From CAYNRE01 sp964399535 (GTDB taxonomy: Bacteria; Planctomycetota; Planctomycetia; Pirellulales; CAYNRE01), in assembly GCA_964399535.1 (NCBI GenBank), contig CAYNRE010000024.1, forward strand, positions 60,367-124,366: a stretch of DNA of 64,000 bases, read 5' to 3'. The notes below the pieces were generated by a model, which did not search any database, was not told where the DNA came from, and saw nothing but the letters and a program-made list of their open reading frames with translations. This document shows, piece after piece, positions 1-8,764 of the stretch (position 1 is the first letter of the stretch; every line of letters starts with the position of its first letter). A program made the position numbers and the translations under genes.

Positions 1-1047
1 CTCCGGCCCGAGCATTTACACGAAGCGCTGGCCCGCGAACTCCCCCAGGTCGAGGCGCTCGAGCGGTTCGTGCGCGTGGCCGAGCGAAAAAGCCTGCGGG
101 TTCTGCCGGCGGGAACCGTATGCCATTGGATCGCCGGCAACGTGCCGCTGTTGGGGATGTTTTCCTGGGCAATCAGCGCGTTGCTGGGCAACCTGAACGT
201 GGTGCGGCTCAGCACCCGGCAAGACGACTTCCTTTCGCCGCTCTTGGGCCTGTTGGCCGAAACGTCGCCGGCGGGGCGGCAAATGGCCGAAGAGTCGCTG
301 GTGGTTACCTTCGACCGGGAGCATCAAGAGGCCCAGCGCCTGTTAAGCGAGGCGGCCGACGTGCGCATTGCCTGGGGTGGGGCCGAAGCGGTCGAAGCCA
401 TTCGCTCGCTCCCCGCCGATTGGCACACGTCCGATATCGCCATGGGACCGCGGATGAGCCTGGCCGTGGTCGACCCTGCGCAACTCAGTGACGCGGTCAT
501 TAATCGCCTGGCAATCGATGCGGTCTACTTCGATCAGTTGGCATGCAGCTCGCCGCAGCAGGTGTTTGTCCGCGGCCAGGCCGATTCGCCCGAGGTGCGG
601 AATTTCGTGCACCGCTTTACCCAGGCGTTCGCCCGGCAGGCGCTGGCCAACCCTCGGCACGGGCTCGATTTTGCCGAGACCTATCGCATTCACCTCGATC
701 GCAGCCGGCTGCTGTTGGCTGGCCAGGCGCTGGAACACGACCGCCAGACCCAGTGGACCGTGGCCTTGGTCGACGCGCCGCAGCCCCAGGTAAGCTGCGC
801 CAATCGGTTCATCCAGGTCATTCCCTTCACGCACTTGGCCACCGTATATTCGGCCATCCCCAGCAACGTCCAAACGGTGATCACCGCGCTGGGCTCTGCG
901 GAATTTGCCGAATTTACCGAGGCTGCCAGCCGCTTGGGCGTTTGCCGGTTTCCGCAGCCCGGCGAAGGGAATCATTTTGAGGTACCATGGGACGGCATTC
1001 CGCTCGTATCCCGATTGACGCGATGGGTCCTGCGAACCGACCCGTAA
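1..1047 (+). CDS. LuxC-family acyl-CoA/acyl-ACP reductase, 5' end missing
   Basis: The reading frame is open from base 1 with no stop, so the gene starts left of the window and 348 C-terminal residues are visible. The stretch AGNVPLLGMFSWAISALL resembles the LuxC (PF05893) motif near the start of the nucleotide-binding region, and the overall composition fits this NADPH-dependent family, which reduces activated fatty acyl groups to aldehydes. Full-length family members are roughly 450-480 residues, so about a quarter is missing. An acyl carrier protein follows after 34 bases and a short-chain reductase overlaps that, so the three are probably one operon acting on a carrier-bound acyl chain. 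A LuxE-like acyl ligase might lie just upstream; it cannot be seen. Family assignment is fairly sure; the substrate is unknown. Confidence 0.82.
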   Translation, partial: LRPEHLHEALARELPQVEALERFVRVAERKSLRVLPAGTVCHWIAGNVPLLGMFSWAISALLGNLNVVRLSTRQDDFLSPLLGLLAETSPAGRQMAEESLVVTFDREHQEAQRLLSEAADVRIAWGGAEAVEAIRSLPADWHTSDIAMGPRMSLAVVDPAQLSDAVINRLAIDAVYFDQLACSSPQQVFVRGQADSPEVRNFVHRFTQAFARQALANPRHGLDFAETYRIHLDRSRLLLAGQALEHDRQTQWTVALVDAPQPQVSCANRFIQVIPFTHLATVYSAIPSNVQTVITALGSAEFAEFTEAASRLGVCRFPQPGEGNHFEVPWDGIPLVSRLTRWVLRTDP

Positions 1048-1081
1048 AGCGCGTGCCCGACTCTAGCCCCGCAAACGGATC

Positions 1082-1327
1082 ATGTCTGAAACTTCCGCTC
1101 GCCTGAAGCACCTGATGGCCGAACTGTTCAAGTGCGATCCCTCGGAACTGACCGATACCACGGGCCCTGGCGACATCCCTGGTTGGGATTCACTGGGGCA
1201 CGTGGCCCTGATGGCCGAAATCCAGAAACAGTTCGGGACCCATGTGCCGGTCGAAGACGCGATTGAAGTCGAGTCGATTGCCGACCTGGTGCGAATTCTC
1301 GAGCGGCTTGGGGGGGCCAGTTCGTGA
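1082..1327 (+). CDS. acyl carrier protein
   Basis: 81 residues, the normal size for a free-standing acyl carrier protein. Ser37 within GWDSLGH is the expected 4'-phosphopantetheine attachment site, followed by a predicted helix rich in hydrophobic and acidic residues (VPVEDAIEVESIADL), as in this fold. The DSL motif is preceded by Trp, typical of ACPs or peptidyl carrier proteins of specialised pathways rather than the housekeeping AcpP (usually LDSLD). It lies between a LuxC-type reductase and a short-chain reductase and overlaps the latter by four bases (GTGA), so it likely carries the acyl substrate that these two enzymes process. Confidence 0.9.
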   Translation: MSETSARLKHLMAELFKCDPSELTDTTGPGDIPGWDSLGHVALMAEIQKQFGTHVPVEDAIEVESIADLVRILERLGGASS

Positions 1328-2082
1328 ACATCGCCGGGCAGGCCGCGCTGGTAACGGGGGCCGCCTCGGGCCTGGGGTTGGCGTTTGCTAGGCGGCTGCT
1401 GGAGCGGGGAGCCCGGGTCTGGCTGCTCGACCGCGACGCCGCTGCGCTCGAGCGGGCACATGGCCAGCTTGCGGCCGATTACCCGGCGGCCTCGCCGCTG
1501 CTTTGCGACGTAAGCCGCGAGGACCAGGTGAACCAAGCGCTGACCCAGGTGGGCCAGGCCGTTGGCGCGGTCGACCTGCTGGTGAACAACGCCGCCGTGC
1601 TGCGCGACCAGTCGCTGGTCTCGAAACTAGGCAAACGGATCAAGAAGCACAGCACCGCCGACTGGAACGAAACGCTCGGCAGCAATCTGACCGGGGTGTT
1701 TCTGATGGCCCGCGAGGCCGCCGCCCAGATGATCGAGCAGCGGCGGCGAGGGCTGATCGTCAACATCTCGTCGATCTCCCGGGCCGGCAACCCCGGCCAA
1801 ACGGCCTATGCCGCGACCAAGGCCGCGGTCGACGCCCTGACGGTAACTTGGTCGCAGGAGCTGGCCCCTTATGGCATTCGCGTGGTGGCAATTGCGCCGG
1901 GGTTCGTCGAGACGGCGATGACCAAGGGCATTGCTCCGCTGTTTCTGGAACGGATTCGCGAGCGCACGCCGCTAAATCGCTACGGCACGCTAGACGAGTT
2001 CGCCGACGCACTTGAATTTGTCGTGAAGAGCGACTACTTCAACGGCAAAATTCTGGAGCTCGATGGCGGCCTGCGCTTTTAA
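1324..2082 (+). CDS. short-chain dehydrogenase/reductase (FabG-like)
   Basis: 252 residues, the standard length of a classical SDR. The nucleotide-binding motif TGAASGLG is near residues 10-17, NNAA follows in the middle, and the catalytic set is a Ser around 149-150 with Tyr162-x3-Lys166 (YAATK). The C-terminus keeps the usual loop (APGFVETAMT) and ends GKILELDGG. Translation starts at a GTG whose last two bases are shared with the stop of the carrier protein gene (GTGA), indicating translational coupling. With an ACP next to it, a 3-oxoacyl-ACP or aldehyde/ketone reductase role is likely, NAD(P)H dependent; the exact substrate cannot be read from sequence. Confidence 0.88.
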   Translation: MNIAGQAALVTGAASGLGLAFARRLLERGARVWLLDRDAAALERAHGQLAADYPAASPLLCDVSREDQVNQALTQVGQAVGAVDLLVNNAAVLRDQSLVSKLGKRIKKHSTADWNETLGSNLTGVFLMAREAAAQMIEQRRRGLIVNISSISRAGNPGQTAYAATKAAVDALTVTWSQELAPYGIRVVAIAPGFVETAMTKGIAPLFLERIRERTPLNRYGTLDEFADALEFVVKSDYFNGKILELDGGLRF

Positions 2083-2351
2083 GGCGCCGCGGCCGGCGCT
2101 CTGCCTGCCGTGTCGGGCGCGCCGCCGGAGGAGCCCTTACAGGTCTCCCAATCGCACCAACCCGCTGGTGTTTGGGTCCGAGTGCCCTGGAGCGTGCCCA
2201 CTTTCTGGTGGGCCGCAGAGCGCCCGGTTACAATGCATCTCGGAACAGGGGCGGGGGTGAATTCTAAATGGGTGGGCCACAGTCGGCCCCTCTGCGCGGG
2301 AATCGGCGCGTAGCTCAGATTCCCAAGAACCGACCATGCCGTAGAGCCGGT

Positions 2352-3425
2352 ATGTCCTCGTTACTCGAAAAATCGCAGCCGCAACCGCCCGCGGTCGACG
2401 CGCTCTCGGTGGGCCCGGCCACGAGCGACGACGCGGCCCCCTGCCGCGAGTATCTCGACCGCCACCCCCAGGGATCGATCTATCACGATCCTGCTTGGGA
2501 TCAGGTCTTTGCGGTATACCGCTTGCCCGCCTGCCGGCTGGTCGCCCGCCGCGGAAAGCAAATCGTGGGCCTCTTGCCGCTGGTGGACCAGCGAGTCTGG
2601 GGCTGGGAACACCAGGTGGTGTCGCTCCCCTGGTTCGACGCGGCGGGGTTGCTGGCCGACGACCCGGCGGTGAGCCAGGCCCTGATCGCGGCGGCCCTCG
2701 ATTGGGCTCGCCGCCGCGGCACCCAGCGATTGCACCTGAGGCAGATGCAGCCCACCGAAGCCTGGCCAGGCCTGCGCACCGACAAAGCCCTGATGCGGCT
2801 CCGGCTCGAGGCCGACCCCGATGCGCTTTGGAAGCGGTTTTCGGCCAAGGTGCGCAACCAAGTCCGCAAGGCCCAGAAATCGGGCCTGGTAGTGGAGACC
2901 GGCGGCGTGGAGTTCCTGCCGGGCTTCTATGCGACCTATTCGCACAACATGCGCGATTTGGGCAGCCCCGCCCACAGCCAGGCTTTTTTCGCCCAAGTGA
3001 TGCAGGCGTTTCCCGGCGCCGCGCGGCTGCACCGGGTGCTGCTCGAAGGCCAGGTGATCGGCTGTGCCCTGACGCTGGCCAACGGCAACCGCCTCGAAGT
3101 GCCCTGGGCGTCGAGTCTGCGGAGCCACAACTCGTTGTGCGTGAACCACGCCCTGTACTGGCACCTTCTCGAAGGTGCTTGTCGCGAGGGATTCGAGTGG
3201 TTTCACTTTGGCCGAAGCACCAAAGGATCGGGCACCTTTCACTTCAAACAGCAATGGGGCGCCGAGCCCTGTCAGTTGTATTGGTACTACTGGGGTCGGC
3301 CGGCACCCGATCCGCAGCGCGCGCCCGCGGCCGAAGAACTGGCCCTAGCGAGCCGCATTTGGCGGCGGCTGCCGCTCTGGCTTACCCGGCGCGCCGGCCC
3401 GCACTTAATTGCCCGCTTGTCTTAG
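2352..3425 (+). CDS. FemAB-like GNAT-fold protein, exosortase/PEP-CTERM-system type
   Basis: 357 residues from the ATG at 2352; the frame is open further upstream but that part has no domain character. A basic segment (NQVRKAQKSGLVVETGG), then YSHNMRDLGSP, and a C-terminal block ending FEWFHFGRSTKGSGTFHFKQ match the FemAB-related proteins (acetyltransferase-like double GNAT fold) that accompany PEP-CTERM/exosortase exopolysaccharide loci. Known FemAB proteins transfer aminoacyl groups; the biochemical role of this branch has not been settled. It sits 67 bases before an AlgD-like dehydrogenase and points the same way, supporting a role in surface polymer synthesis. A short hairpin (GCCCAC/GTGGGC, 2196-2213) lies in the 269-base gap upstream. 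Confidence 0.8.
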   Translation: MSSLLEKSQPQPPAVDALSVGPATSDDAAPCREYLDRHPQGSIYHDPAWDQVFAVYRLPACRLVARRGKQIVGLLPLVDQRVWGWEHQVVSLPWFDAAGLLADDPAVSQALIAAALDWARRRGTQRLHLRQMQPTEAWPGLRTDKALMRLRLEADPDALWKRFSAKVRNQVRKAQKSGLVVETGGVEFLPGFYATYSHNMRDLGSPAHSQAFFAQVMQAFPGAARLHRVLLEGQVIGCALTLANGNRLEVPWASSLRSHNSLCVNHALYWHLLEGACREGFEWFHFGRSTKGSGTFHFKQQWGAEPCQLYWYYWGRPAPDPQRAPAAEELALASRIWRRLPLWLTRRAGPHLIARLS

Positions 3426-3492
3426 CTGCCGCGGCCCGCCGCCCGCCGGCTAGGTTCACTCGATCGAATCCCCCCCCTCCGGAGCGACCATT

Positions 3493-4803
3493 GTGGCACG
3501 CGTGGCTGTATTCGGCTTGGGCTACGTTGGTTGCGTAACGGGCGCCTGCCTGGCCCGCGACGGCCATGCCGTGGTCGGAGTCGACGTGGCGGCCGACAAA
3601 GTGGCCGCAGTTGCCCAGGGGCTGAGCCCCCTGGAAGAGCCCGGTCTGGCTGAGCTAATTGCCGAGCAGGCTCAAGCCGGCCGACTGACCGCCACGGCCG
3701 ACGTTGCCGGGGCCGTTGCCGAGAGCGATCTGGCCCTAGTCGCCGTCGGTACGCCTTCGAACCACCAGGGAGCCGTTTCCACCCAATACGTGGCCCGGGT
3801 CGTCCAGGCAATCGGCGAGGCGCTGGCCGGTGGCTCGCGGCGTTACGTGGTTGTAGTGCGTTCGACGCTGCTGCCCGGCATTTTAGAGGGGCAACTCGCG
3901 CCGCTGCTATCGTCGGCCGCCGGTAGGCCGCTGGGTGCGGACCTGGCCCTGGCCAATAATCCCGAGTTCCTTCGCGAGGCGACCGCGATTGCCGACTACG
4001 ACCGGCCCCCCTTGGTATTAGTGGGGGCCGAGCAATCCTGGGCGGCCGAACAGGTGTTGGGGCTTTACCAGCACATCGACGCCGAGAAGGTGGTGACCGA
4101 TACCCGGACGGCCGCCCTAGTCAAATACGCCTGCAACGCCTATCACGCCGCGAAGGTGACCTTTGCCAACGAAATCGGAGCCCTGGCCCAACAGCTTGGG
4201 GCCGACGGCCAGCAGGTGATGCGGATCCTGTGCCAGGATCGCAAGCTGAATGTGTCGCCGGCTTACCTGCGCCCCGGCTTTGCCTTCGGCGGTTCGTGCC
4301 TGCCCAAGGATGTGCGGGCACTGGTTCGCTTTGCTCAAGAGGAAGCGATCCGGATTCCGCTGCTCGACGCGCTCCTGCCCTCGAACGAAGAACACCTGCG
4401 GCGGGGAGTTCGCCTGGTGCAAGAGGCGGGCGTTCGCAAGCTGGGCCTGGTCGGGCTGAGCTTCAAGGCCGGTACCGACGATCTACGCGAAAGCCCTCTG
4501 GTGATTCTGGCCGAAACGTTGCTGGGCAAGGGGTTCGATCTGAGAATCTACGATCCGGGTGTCATGGTCGGCGGCCTGCGTGGCACGAATCGAAGCTACG
4601 TCGATCAGCACTTGCCCCACCTGGCCGACCTGCTCGTGGCCGACCCTGCGGCACTGCTGACACACGCCGAACTGCTGGTTTTGGGAACCGATATCGCCGA
4701 CAAGCTCGATCGCGCGCAGTTTGCCGGCCCGGTGATCGACTTGCGTCGCGACCTGGTTGTTCCAGTCCCTCTGGATGCAGCCCGGTCGCTGGCCGGCCAC
4801 TAG
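3493..4803 (+). CDS. algD: GDP-mannose 6-dehydrogenase-like nucleotide-sugar dehydrogenase
   Basis: 436 residues, the family length. The N-terminal Rossmann motif is GLGYVG; the middle keeps NPEFLREATAIADYD; the catalytic cysteine is Cys269 in FGGSCLPKDVRAL; the C-terminal domain has VGLSFKAGTDDLRESPLV. ANEIGALAQQLGADGQQVM plus CQDRKLN and the Cys block resemble AlgD more than the general UDP-glucose dehydrogenases, so the product is probably GDP-mannuronate, though UDP-sugar use is not excluded. The enzyme is cytoplasmic, NAD-dependent and oxidises C6 of the sugar in two steps. Start is a GTG with GGAG at 3481-3484, eight bases upstream. Its neighbours (FemAB-like protein, deacetylase) fit exopolysaccharide synthesis. 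Confidence 0.88.
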   Translation: MARVAVFGLGYVGCVTGACLARDGHAVVGVDVAADKVAAVAQGLSPLEEPGLAELIAEQAQAGRLTATADVAGAVAESDLALVAVGTPSNHQGAVSTQYVARVVQAIGEALAGGSRRYVVVVRSTLLPGILEGQLAPLLSSAAGRPLGADLALANNPEFLREATAIADYDRPPLVLVGAEQSWAAEQVLGLYQHIDAEKVVTDTRTAALVKYACNAYHAAKVTFANEIGALAQQLGADGQQVMRILCQDRKLNVSPAYLRPGFAFGGSCLPKDVRALVRFAQEEAIRIPLLDALLPSNEEHLRRGVRLVQEAGVRKLGLVGLSFKAGTDDLRESPLVILAETLLGKGFDLRIYDPGVMVGGLRGTNRSYVDQHLPHLADLLVADPAALLTHAELLVLGTDIADKLDRAQFAGPVIDLRRDLVVPVPLDAARSLAGH

Positions 4804-5044
4804 TGCTGGATCACACGTAGAATTACGGGTGACGCGGCACGACCGCCGGACACGCTCGTGGCTCGGCGGCAAGCGAAACCCTCGTGCTCCGTGATACGCC
4901 CGGACCCGAAATCCAAGTTGGGACAGAGCGCTAGCCGGGCGAGTTGGTCGCCCGCGTCAAGAAAAACCTGAAAAATGGCAAGCCGCCGGTGGGGCGTCTG
5001 CGGGGCGAATCTCCGGCAGTGGTAAATTTTCGAGCATAAGTACG

Positions 5045-6022
5045 ATGCGGCTAGTCGTTTCGATCGACACGGAGGAGGAAGGCCTTTGGGGCGGCGCCTA
5101 TCGCGCCACGGGCAACACGGTGGAGAACATCGCCGGGGTGCCTCGGTTTCAGGCTCTTTGCGAGGACTTCGGCGTACGGCCCAGCTACTTGATCGACTAT
5201 CCCGTGGCCGACGACCGGCGGGCCATGGAGATTCTGGCCCCCCTCCAGGCTCGGGGAAAGGCGGAAATCGGCGCTCACTTGCACCCCTGGTGCAATCCGC
5301 CGCTCGAAGAAACGCCTAGCCCACGATTGTCGTTTCTTTGCAACCTGCCGGTCGATTTGCAGCGCCGCAAGCTCGCGGCGCTCACCGAGCGCATTACCCA
5401 GGCCACGGGCAAGCGGCCCGTTTCTTTTCGCGCGGGGCGCTACGGTTTGGATGCCGCGGGTTTTCGCCTCTTGGCCGAGGCCGGCTACCGGGTCGATTCG
5501 AGCGTGATTCCCTTTAGCGATTTCTCCGGCGGCGCCGGCCCCGATTTTCGTGCGGCACCCTGGACCCCCTACTGGCCCGACGCGAGCGATCTTTGCCGGC
5601 CGGGCGAGCGCGGCGCGCTGGTCGAGATACCGGTCGCGGTGGGCTATAGCCGCCCCGATTTTCGCCGCGCCGATCGACTACGGCAGTGGGCTGGCCAAAG
5701 CCCTTGGCGTCATCTGAGGGCCGTGGGAGTGGTCGACCGCTTGGGTTGGGCGCGGCGGATTAAACTTAGCCCCGAGCAAGCAACCGGCGCTGAGATGGTG
5801 CAGCTCGTCGAGGCCCTTCGCCAGCAACAGGCACCCGTCGCCGTGCTGATGTTTCACAGCTCGTCGCTGGTGCCAGGGCTCTCTCCCTACGTGCCCAGCG
5901 CGGCTCGGCTCGAGCGGTTCTTCAGCGATTTGGCCACGCTGCTGGAGCACTGTATTTCGCGGCGCGGCGATCAGCCGGCCACGCTGGAGGAGCTGGCGGA
6001 CTTCGTGCCCACGGCCGCCTGA
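5045..6022 (+). CDS. polysaccharide deacetylase-like protein (WalW/NodB type)
   Basis: 325 residues without a clear signal peptide. It opens with SIDTEEEGLWGG (the metal-binding Asp of the NodB fold), has EIGAHLHPW (a HxH metal site), then PVSFRAGRYGLD, and ends with MFHSSSLVPG. This matches the WalW-like branch of polysaccharide deacetylases found in bacterial surface-polysaccharide loci. The family removes N- or O-acetyl groups from sugars with a divalent metal. A 241-base gap separates it from the AlgD-like gene on the left; the last bases before the ATG are AT-rich, so it may have its own promoter. Family is confident; substrate unknown. Confidence 0.82.
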   Translation: MRLVVSIDTEEEGLWGGAYRATGNTVENIAGVPRFQALCEDFGVRPSYLIDYPVADDRRAMEILAPLQARGKAEIGAHLHPWCNPPLEETPSPRLSFLCNLPVDLQRRKLAALTERITQATGKRPVSFRAGRYGLDAAGFRLLAEAGYRVDSSVIPFSDFSGGAGPDFRAAPWTPYWPDASDLCRPGERGALVEIPVAVGYSRPDFRRADRLRQWAGQSPWRHLRAVGVVDRLGWARRIKLSPEQATGAEMVQLVEALRQQQAPVAVLMFHSSSLVPGLSPYVPSAARLERFFSDLATLLEHCISRRGDQPATLEELADFVPTAA

Positions 6023-6087
6023 TTGCCCGGCGGGAACCCGGCGCAACGCGGCGCGCCCCTTTGCATTGCCCGCAGTCCTTGGCGACA

Positions 6088-6360
6088 ATGCGCGCCATGA
6101 TCTTGCCACGTTATTCCACTCGGGCGCTGCTGGGGCTGGTTAGCGCCGCCGCGGTTTATGCCCTGGTGATCTCGCGGGCCTTGCGCGGGGCCGATTGGGC
6201 TATCGCGCTCTCGGTGGCGCTGGGGGCCCTGTTGCTGGGCTTGGTGCTGCAATCGGTGGTTTTTCTGGTGGTTTGGGCGCTTTCTCAACTGAACTTCGGC
6301 AGGCGCCGAGGCACTCCCCCCTCGCCGTCCACGGTCGAATCGGCCGCGCCTTCGTCGTAG
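6088..6360 (+). CDS. small two-helix membrane protein, unknown function
   Basis: 90 residues from the ATG at 6088; a second ATG at 6097 or a TTG at 6061 are alternatives. Two hydrophobic segments are visible, roughly residues 12-31 and 36-64 (the second rich in Leu/Val), followed by a basic and Ser/Pro-rich tail. I do not recognise a family. It is 30 bases ahead of the large membrane protein of the ABC group and on the same strand, so it is probably co-transcribed and may be an accessory part of that transporter. It is a plausible real gene because of its clean membrane pattern and tight spacing, but no motif confirms it. Confidence 0.6.
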   Translation: MRAMILPRYSTRALLGLVSAAAVYALVISRALRGADWAIALSVALGALLLGLVLQSVVFLVVWALSQLNFGRRRGTPPSPSTVESAAPSS

Positions 6361-6390
6361 GGGCGCAACGCTCGGGGCAGGGAGTTTCCT

Positions 6391-8712
6391 ATGGCGGCAA
6401 TCTGCGGGCGGCGAGCCGGCGCCGTACGATTTCCACGAGCCAGGTTCTGGTTTTATTGGTTCGCCGCCGGGCTTCTGGGAATACTCCTGTGCCGGCCAGG
6501 TTCGGTCCACGCCCAGCCCATGGCCGCATCGTCGCTTACCGGCGGTGGCTATACCCTCAAGATCGACAGCGAGCTGGGCGGCATGGCGGGCTATCGGCCG
6601 CTGCGGCTGTGGCTTTCGGCCAAGCCAGCTCCCGCCGATCGGCTGCTGAAAGTCGAATTCAAGGTGCACACCTGGATCGGGGTGCAGGAAACTGTCGAGA
6701 CTCAGCTGGAAATCGTGCTGCCCGCCGGCAGCACCCTGGCTCAGACGTCGACCCTGGTTCCGATTTTGGGAACGACCAATGCCGCCCACGTGGTCGTCCG
6801 GGAAGATGGGGTGGCCATTCCGGGGCTCGAGTCCTGGCTCAGTTTCTCCACGCCCGCCACCGGCGACCCGGGCTCTTCGCTGCCGTGCATGTTGGTCATT
6901 GGCGACGCCAAGCAAGTGGATTCCGCCGTGCTGGCCGAGTTGATCGGAATGGGAATGCAAAGCTGGCGAGTCTTTCCCGGTGTGATCAACTCGGCCGCGC
7001 AGCACGATTATCCCCTGCTCAGCCAGCTTCCGCTGGAGAAGCTCTACGACCACTGGCTGGCCTACAGTAGCCTGGATCTGGTCTGCCTGTCGCTGGCCGA
7101 TGCCCAGCGGGCGGCGCGGCAGTTTCCCGGCGTGTGGGCGGCGCTGCGCCAATGGGCTGCCGCGGGCGGGAACCTGGTGCTAACCGGCGTCGACTCGGCC
7201 ACGGATGCCAATCGCGCCGCATCGCTTTTGGACTACCCGCAAAGTGATATTTCAGCCGATTCCGACCAGCCCGGCGCGCATCTGGGATGGCCCGCCTGGC
7301 GCGGCTGGTCCGCGCCGGCGTTCAAGGACTACTCAGACCGCATTTCCGACGCGCATTGGGCGGCGTACTACGACGCGATCGATGCGGGCAACGTGGCCGA
7401 GAAACGCGCGGCCGACGAGCTTAGTTCGCAGCTGGCGAGCCCCGCCGACGGCGGCCCGGACGAAACTGGCGATACCCCCCTGGCCGACCAGGAAAACCCT
7501 TCGGCCAACTCGGCCGCGGACGACTGGGAGAAGGAAATCGCTCTGGCGCGCCGTCCGATTGCCCCTTGCCCGAGCGAGCCGCCGTTTCTCTGGCGCGAGC
7601 TGGGCCTGGGGGCCGTGGTGGTCTGTCGATCACCAAGCCTGTTTCCCGGCACTCCCGAGGACTGGGGGTGGATCCTCAACACGCTCGATCCCAATCGCTG
7701 GCTCTGGTATCGCCGGGGCGGATTCTGTGTTAAGGGCGCGAACCCCGACTATTGGAAGTTCTTAATCGCCAATCTGGGGCAGGCCCCCGTCCGTGTTTTT
7801 CAGGTCTTGATCTCGCTGTTCGTGCTGGTCATCGGGCCGGTGAACTATTGGGTGCTATGGCGACGGCGTCGATTGCAACTTCTGGTTATCACCACCCCGC
7901 TTTGTGCCCTGGCGGTGACCGGCGCGCTGTTCGGCTATGCCCTGGTGGCCGACGGGCTGCATACCCGGGTTCGCGATCGCAGCCTGACCTGTCTCGTCCC
8001 TTCTGGGTCGCTGGCGGTGTGTACCGCTCGCATGTCGTATTACTCAGGGTTGACGCCCTGGGGTGGCCTGGTCTTTCCGACCGACACCGCCGTGACTCCC
8101 CTGGGTCCGAACGGATCGGTCAGCGTGGGTGCAAGGAATTCCAACAACCGCTCGATCCAGTGGAGCGAAACCCAGCAGCGGCTGGTTTCGGGCTGGCTGC
8201 CTTCGCGCACCCCCACCCAATTGGTCACCAATCGCGTTCGCTCGAGTACGCTGCGACTGGTTATCGAATCGGCCTCCGGGACCCCTTCGGTCGCGGTGAA
8301 CCAATTGAACTGCCAGATTCGTTCACTGCTGGTGAAAGACGCAACTTCGGCCTACTTTCGCGGCGGCGCCGGGGCGCCGGGGGCCCGGGTAATGCTCGAG
8401 CCGACCGACCTGGCGACCGCTGCCCGCGCCGGGCAGGAAACCTGGCGCGAGAACCAACTGCTGGCCCCCGAGGGTCTGGATCCGGTCGAGGCTTCGCTCT
8501 CGATCCGGGGGAGATTCTGGGGCAATGACGAGGTCGAGGCCCAGTGGAGCTCGTCGCGGATGGAAACGGTTTTGCGGCAGGCGCTGGTCGATCCCGATCA
8601 ACTTCCGCCGAACCGTTTCGTGGCCGTGGTCGACCGCTCGCCCGAAGTGGTTTGGGGCGTCCGCTCGGCCGAGGACTTGGGCGGCCTGCATGTCATCGTG
8701 GGGCCCTGGTAG
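6391..8712 (+). CDS. large secreted/membrane protein of an ABC transporter operon
   Basis: 773 residues. The N-terminus has a signal-type helix (FYWFAAGLLGILL) ending near PGSVHA. About 400 mostly polar residues follow, with an acidic linker, then two strong membrane helices (around VFQVLISLFVLVIGPVNYW and LCALAVTGALFGYALVADG) and a further extracytoplasmic domain. The architecture is like the large auxiliary proteins encoded with ABC-2 transporters of the gliding-motility/GldG type, but no catalytic motif is recognisable. The start is supported by GGAG at about 6380-6384. The ATPase gene starts 52 bases after its stop and the permease overlaps that, so these three probably form one complex. 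Function unknown. Confidence 0.75.
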   Translation: MAAICGRRAGAVRFPRARFWFYWFAAGLLGILLCRPGSVHAQPMAASSLTGGGYTLKIDSELGGMAGYRPLRLWLSAKPAPADRLLKVEFKVHTWIGVQETVETQLEIVLPAGSTLAQTSTLVPILGTTNAAHVVVREDGVAIPGLESWLSFSTPATGDPGSSLPCMLVIGDAKQVDSAVLAELIGMGMQSWRVFPGVINSAAQHDYPLLSQLPLEKLYDHWLAYSSLDLVCLSLADAQRAARQFPGVWAALRQWAAAGGNLVLTGVDSATDANRAASLLDYPQSDISADSDQPGAHLGWPAWRGWSAPAFKDYSDRISDAHWAAYYDAIDAGNVAEKRAADELSSQLASPADGGPDETGDTPLADQENPSANSAADDWEKEIALARRPIAPCPSEPPFLWRELGLGAVVVCRSPSLFPGTPEDWGWILNTLDPNRWLWYRRGGFCVKGANPDYWKFLIANLGQAPVRVFQVLISLFVLVIGPVNYWVLWRRRRLQLLVITTPLCALAVTGALFGYALVADGLHTRVRDRSLTCLVPSGSLAVCTARMSYYSGLTPWGGLVFPTDTAVTPLGPNGSVSVGARNSNNRSIQWSETQQRLVSGWLPSRTPTQLVTNRVRSSTLRLVIESASGTPSVAVNQLNCQIRSLLVKDATSAYFRGGAGAPGARVMLEPTDLATAARAGQETWRENQLLAPEGLDPVEASLSIRGRFWGNDEVEAQWSSSRMETVLRQALVDPDQLPPNRFVAVVDRSPEVVWGVRSAEDLGGLHVIVGPW

Positions 8713-8764
8713 CCGGGCCCGCCGCCGACTCGGCCGTCGCCGCGCCCGGGGCAGAAAGCAACAC

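Noticed and set aside
3493..4803. UDP-glucose 6-dehydrogenase as the primary call
   Set aside because: The block around the catalytic Cys and the region before it fit the AlgD group better, although not exclusively.
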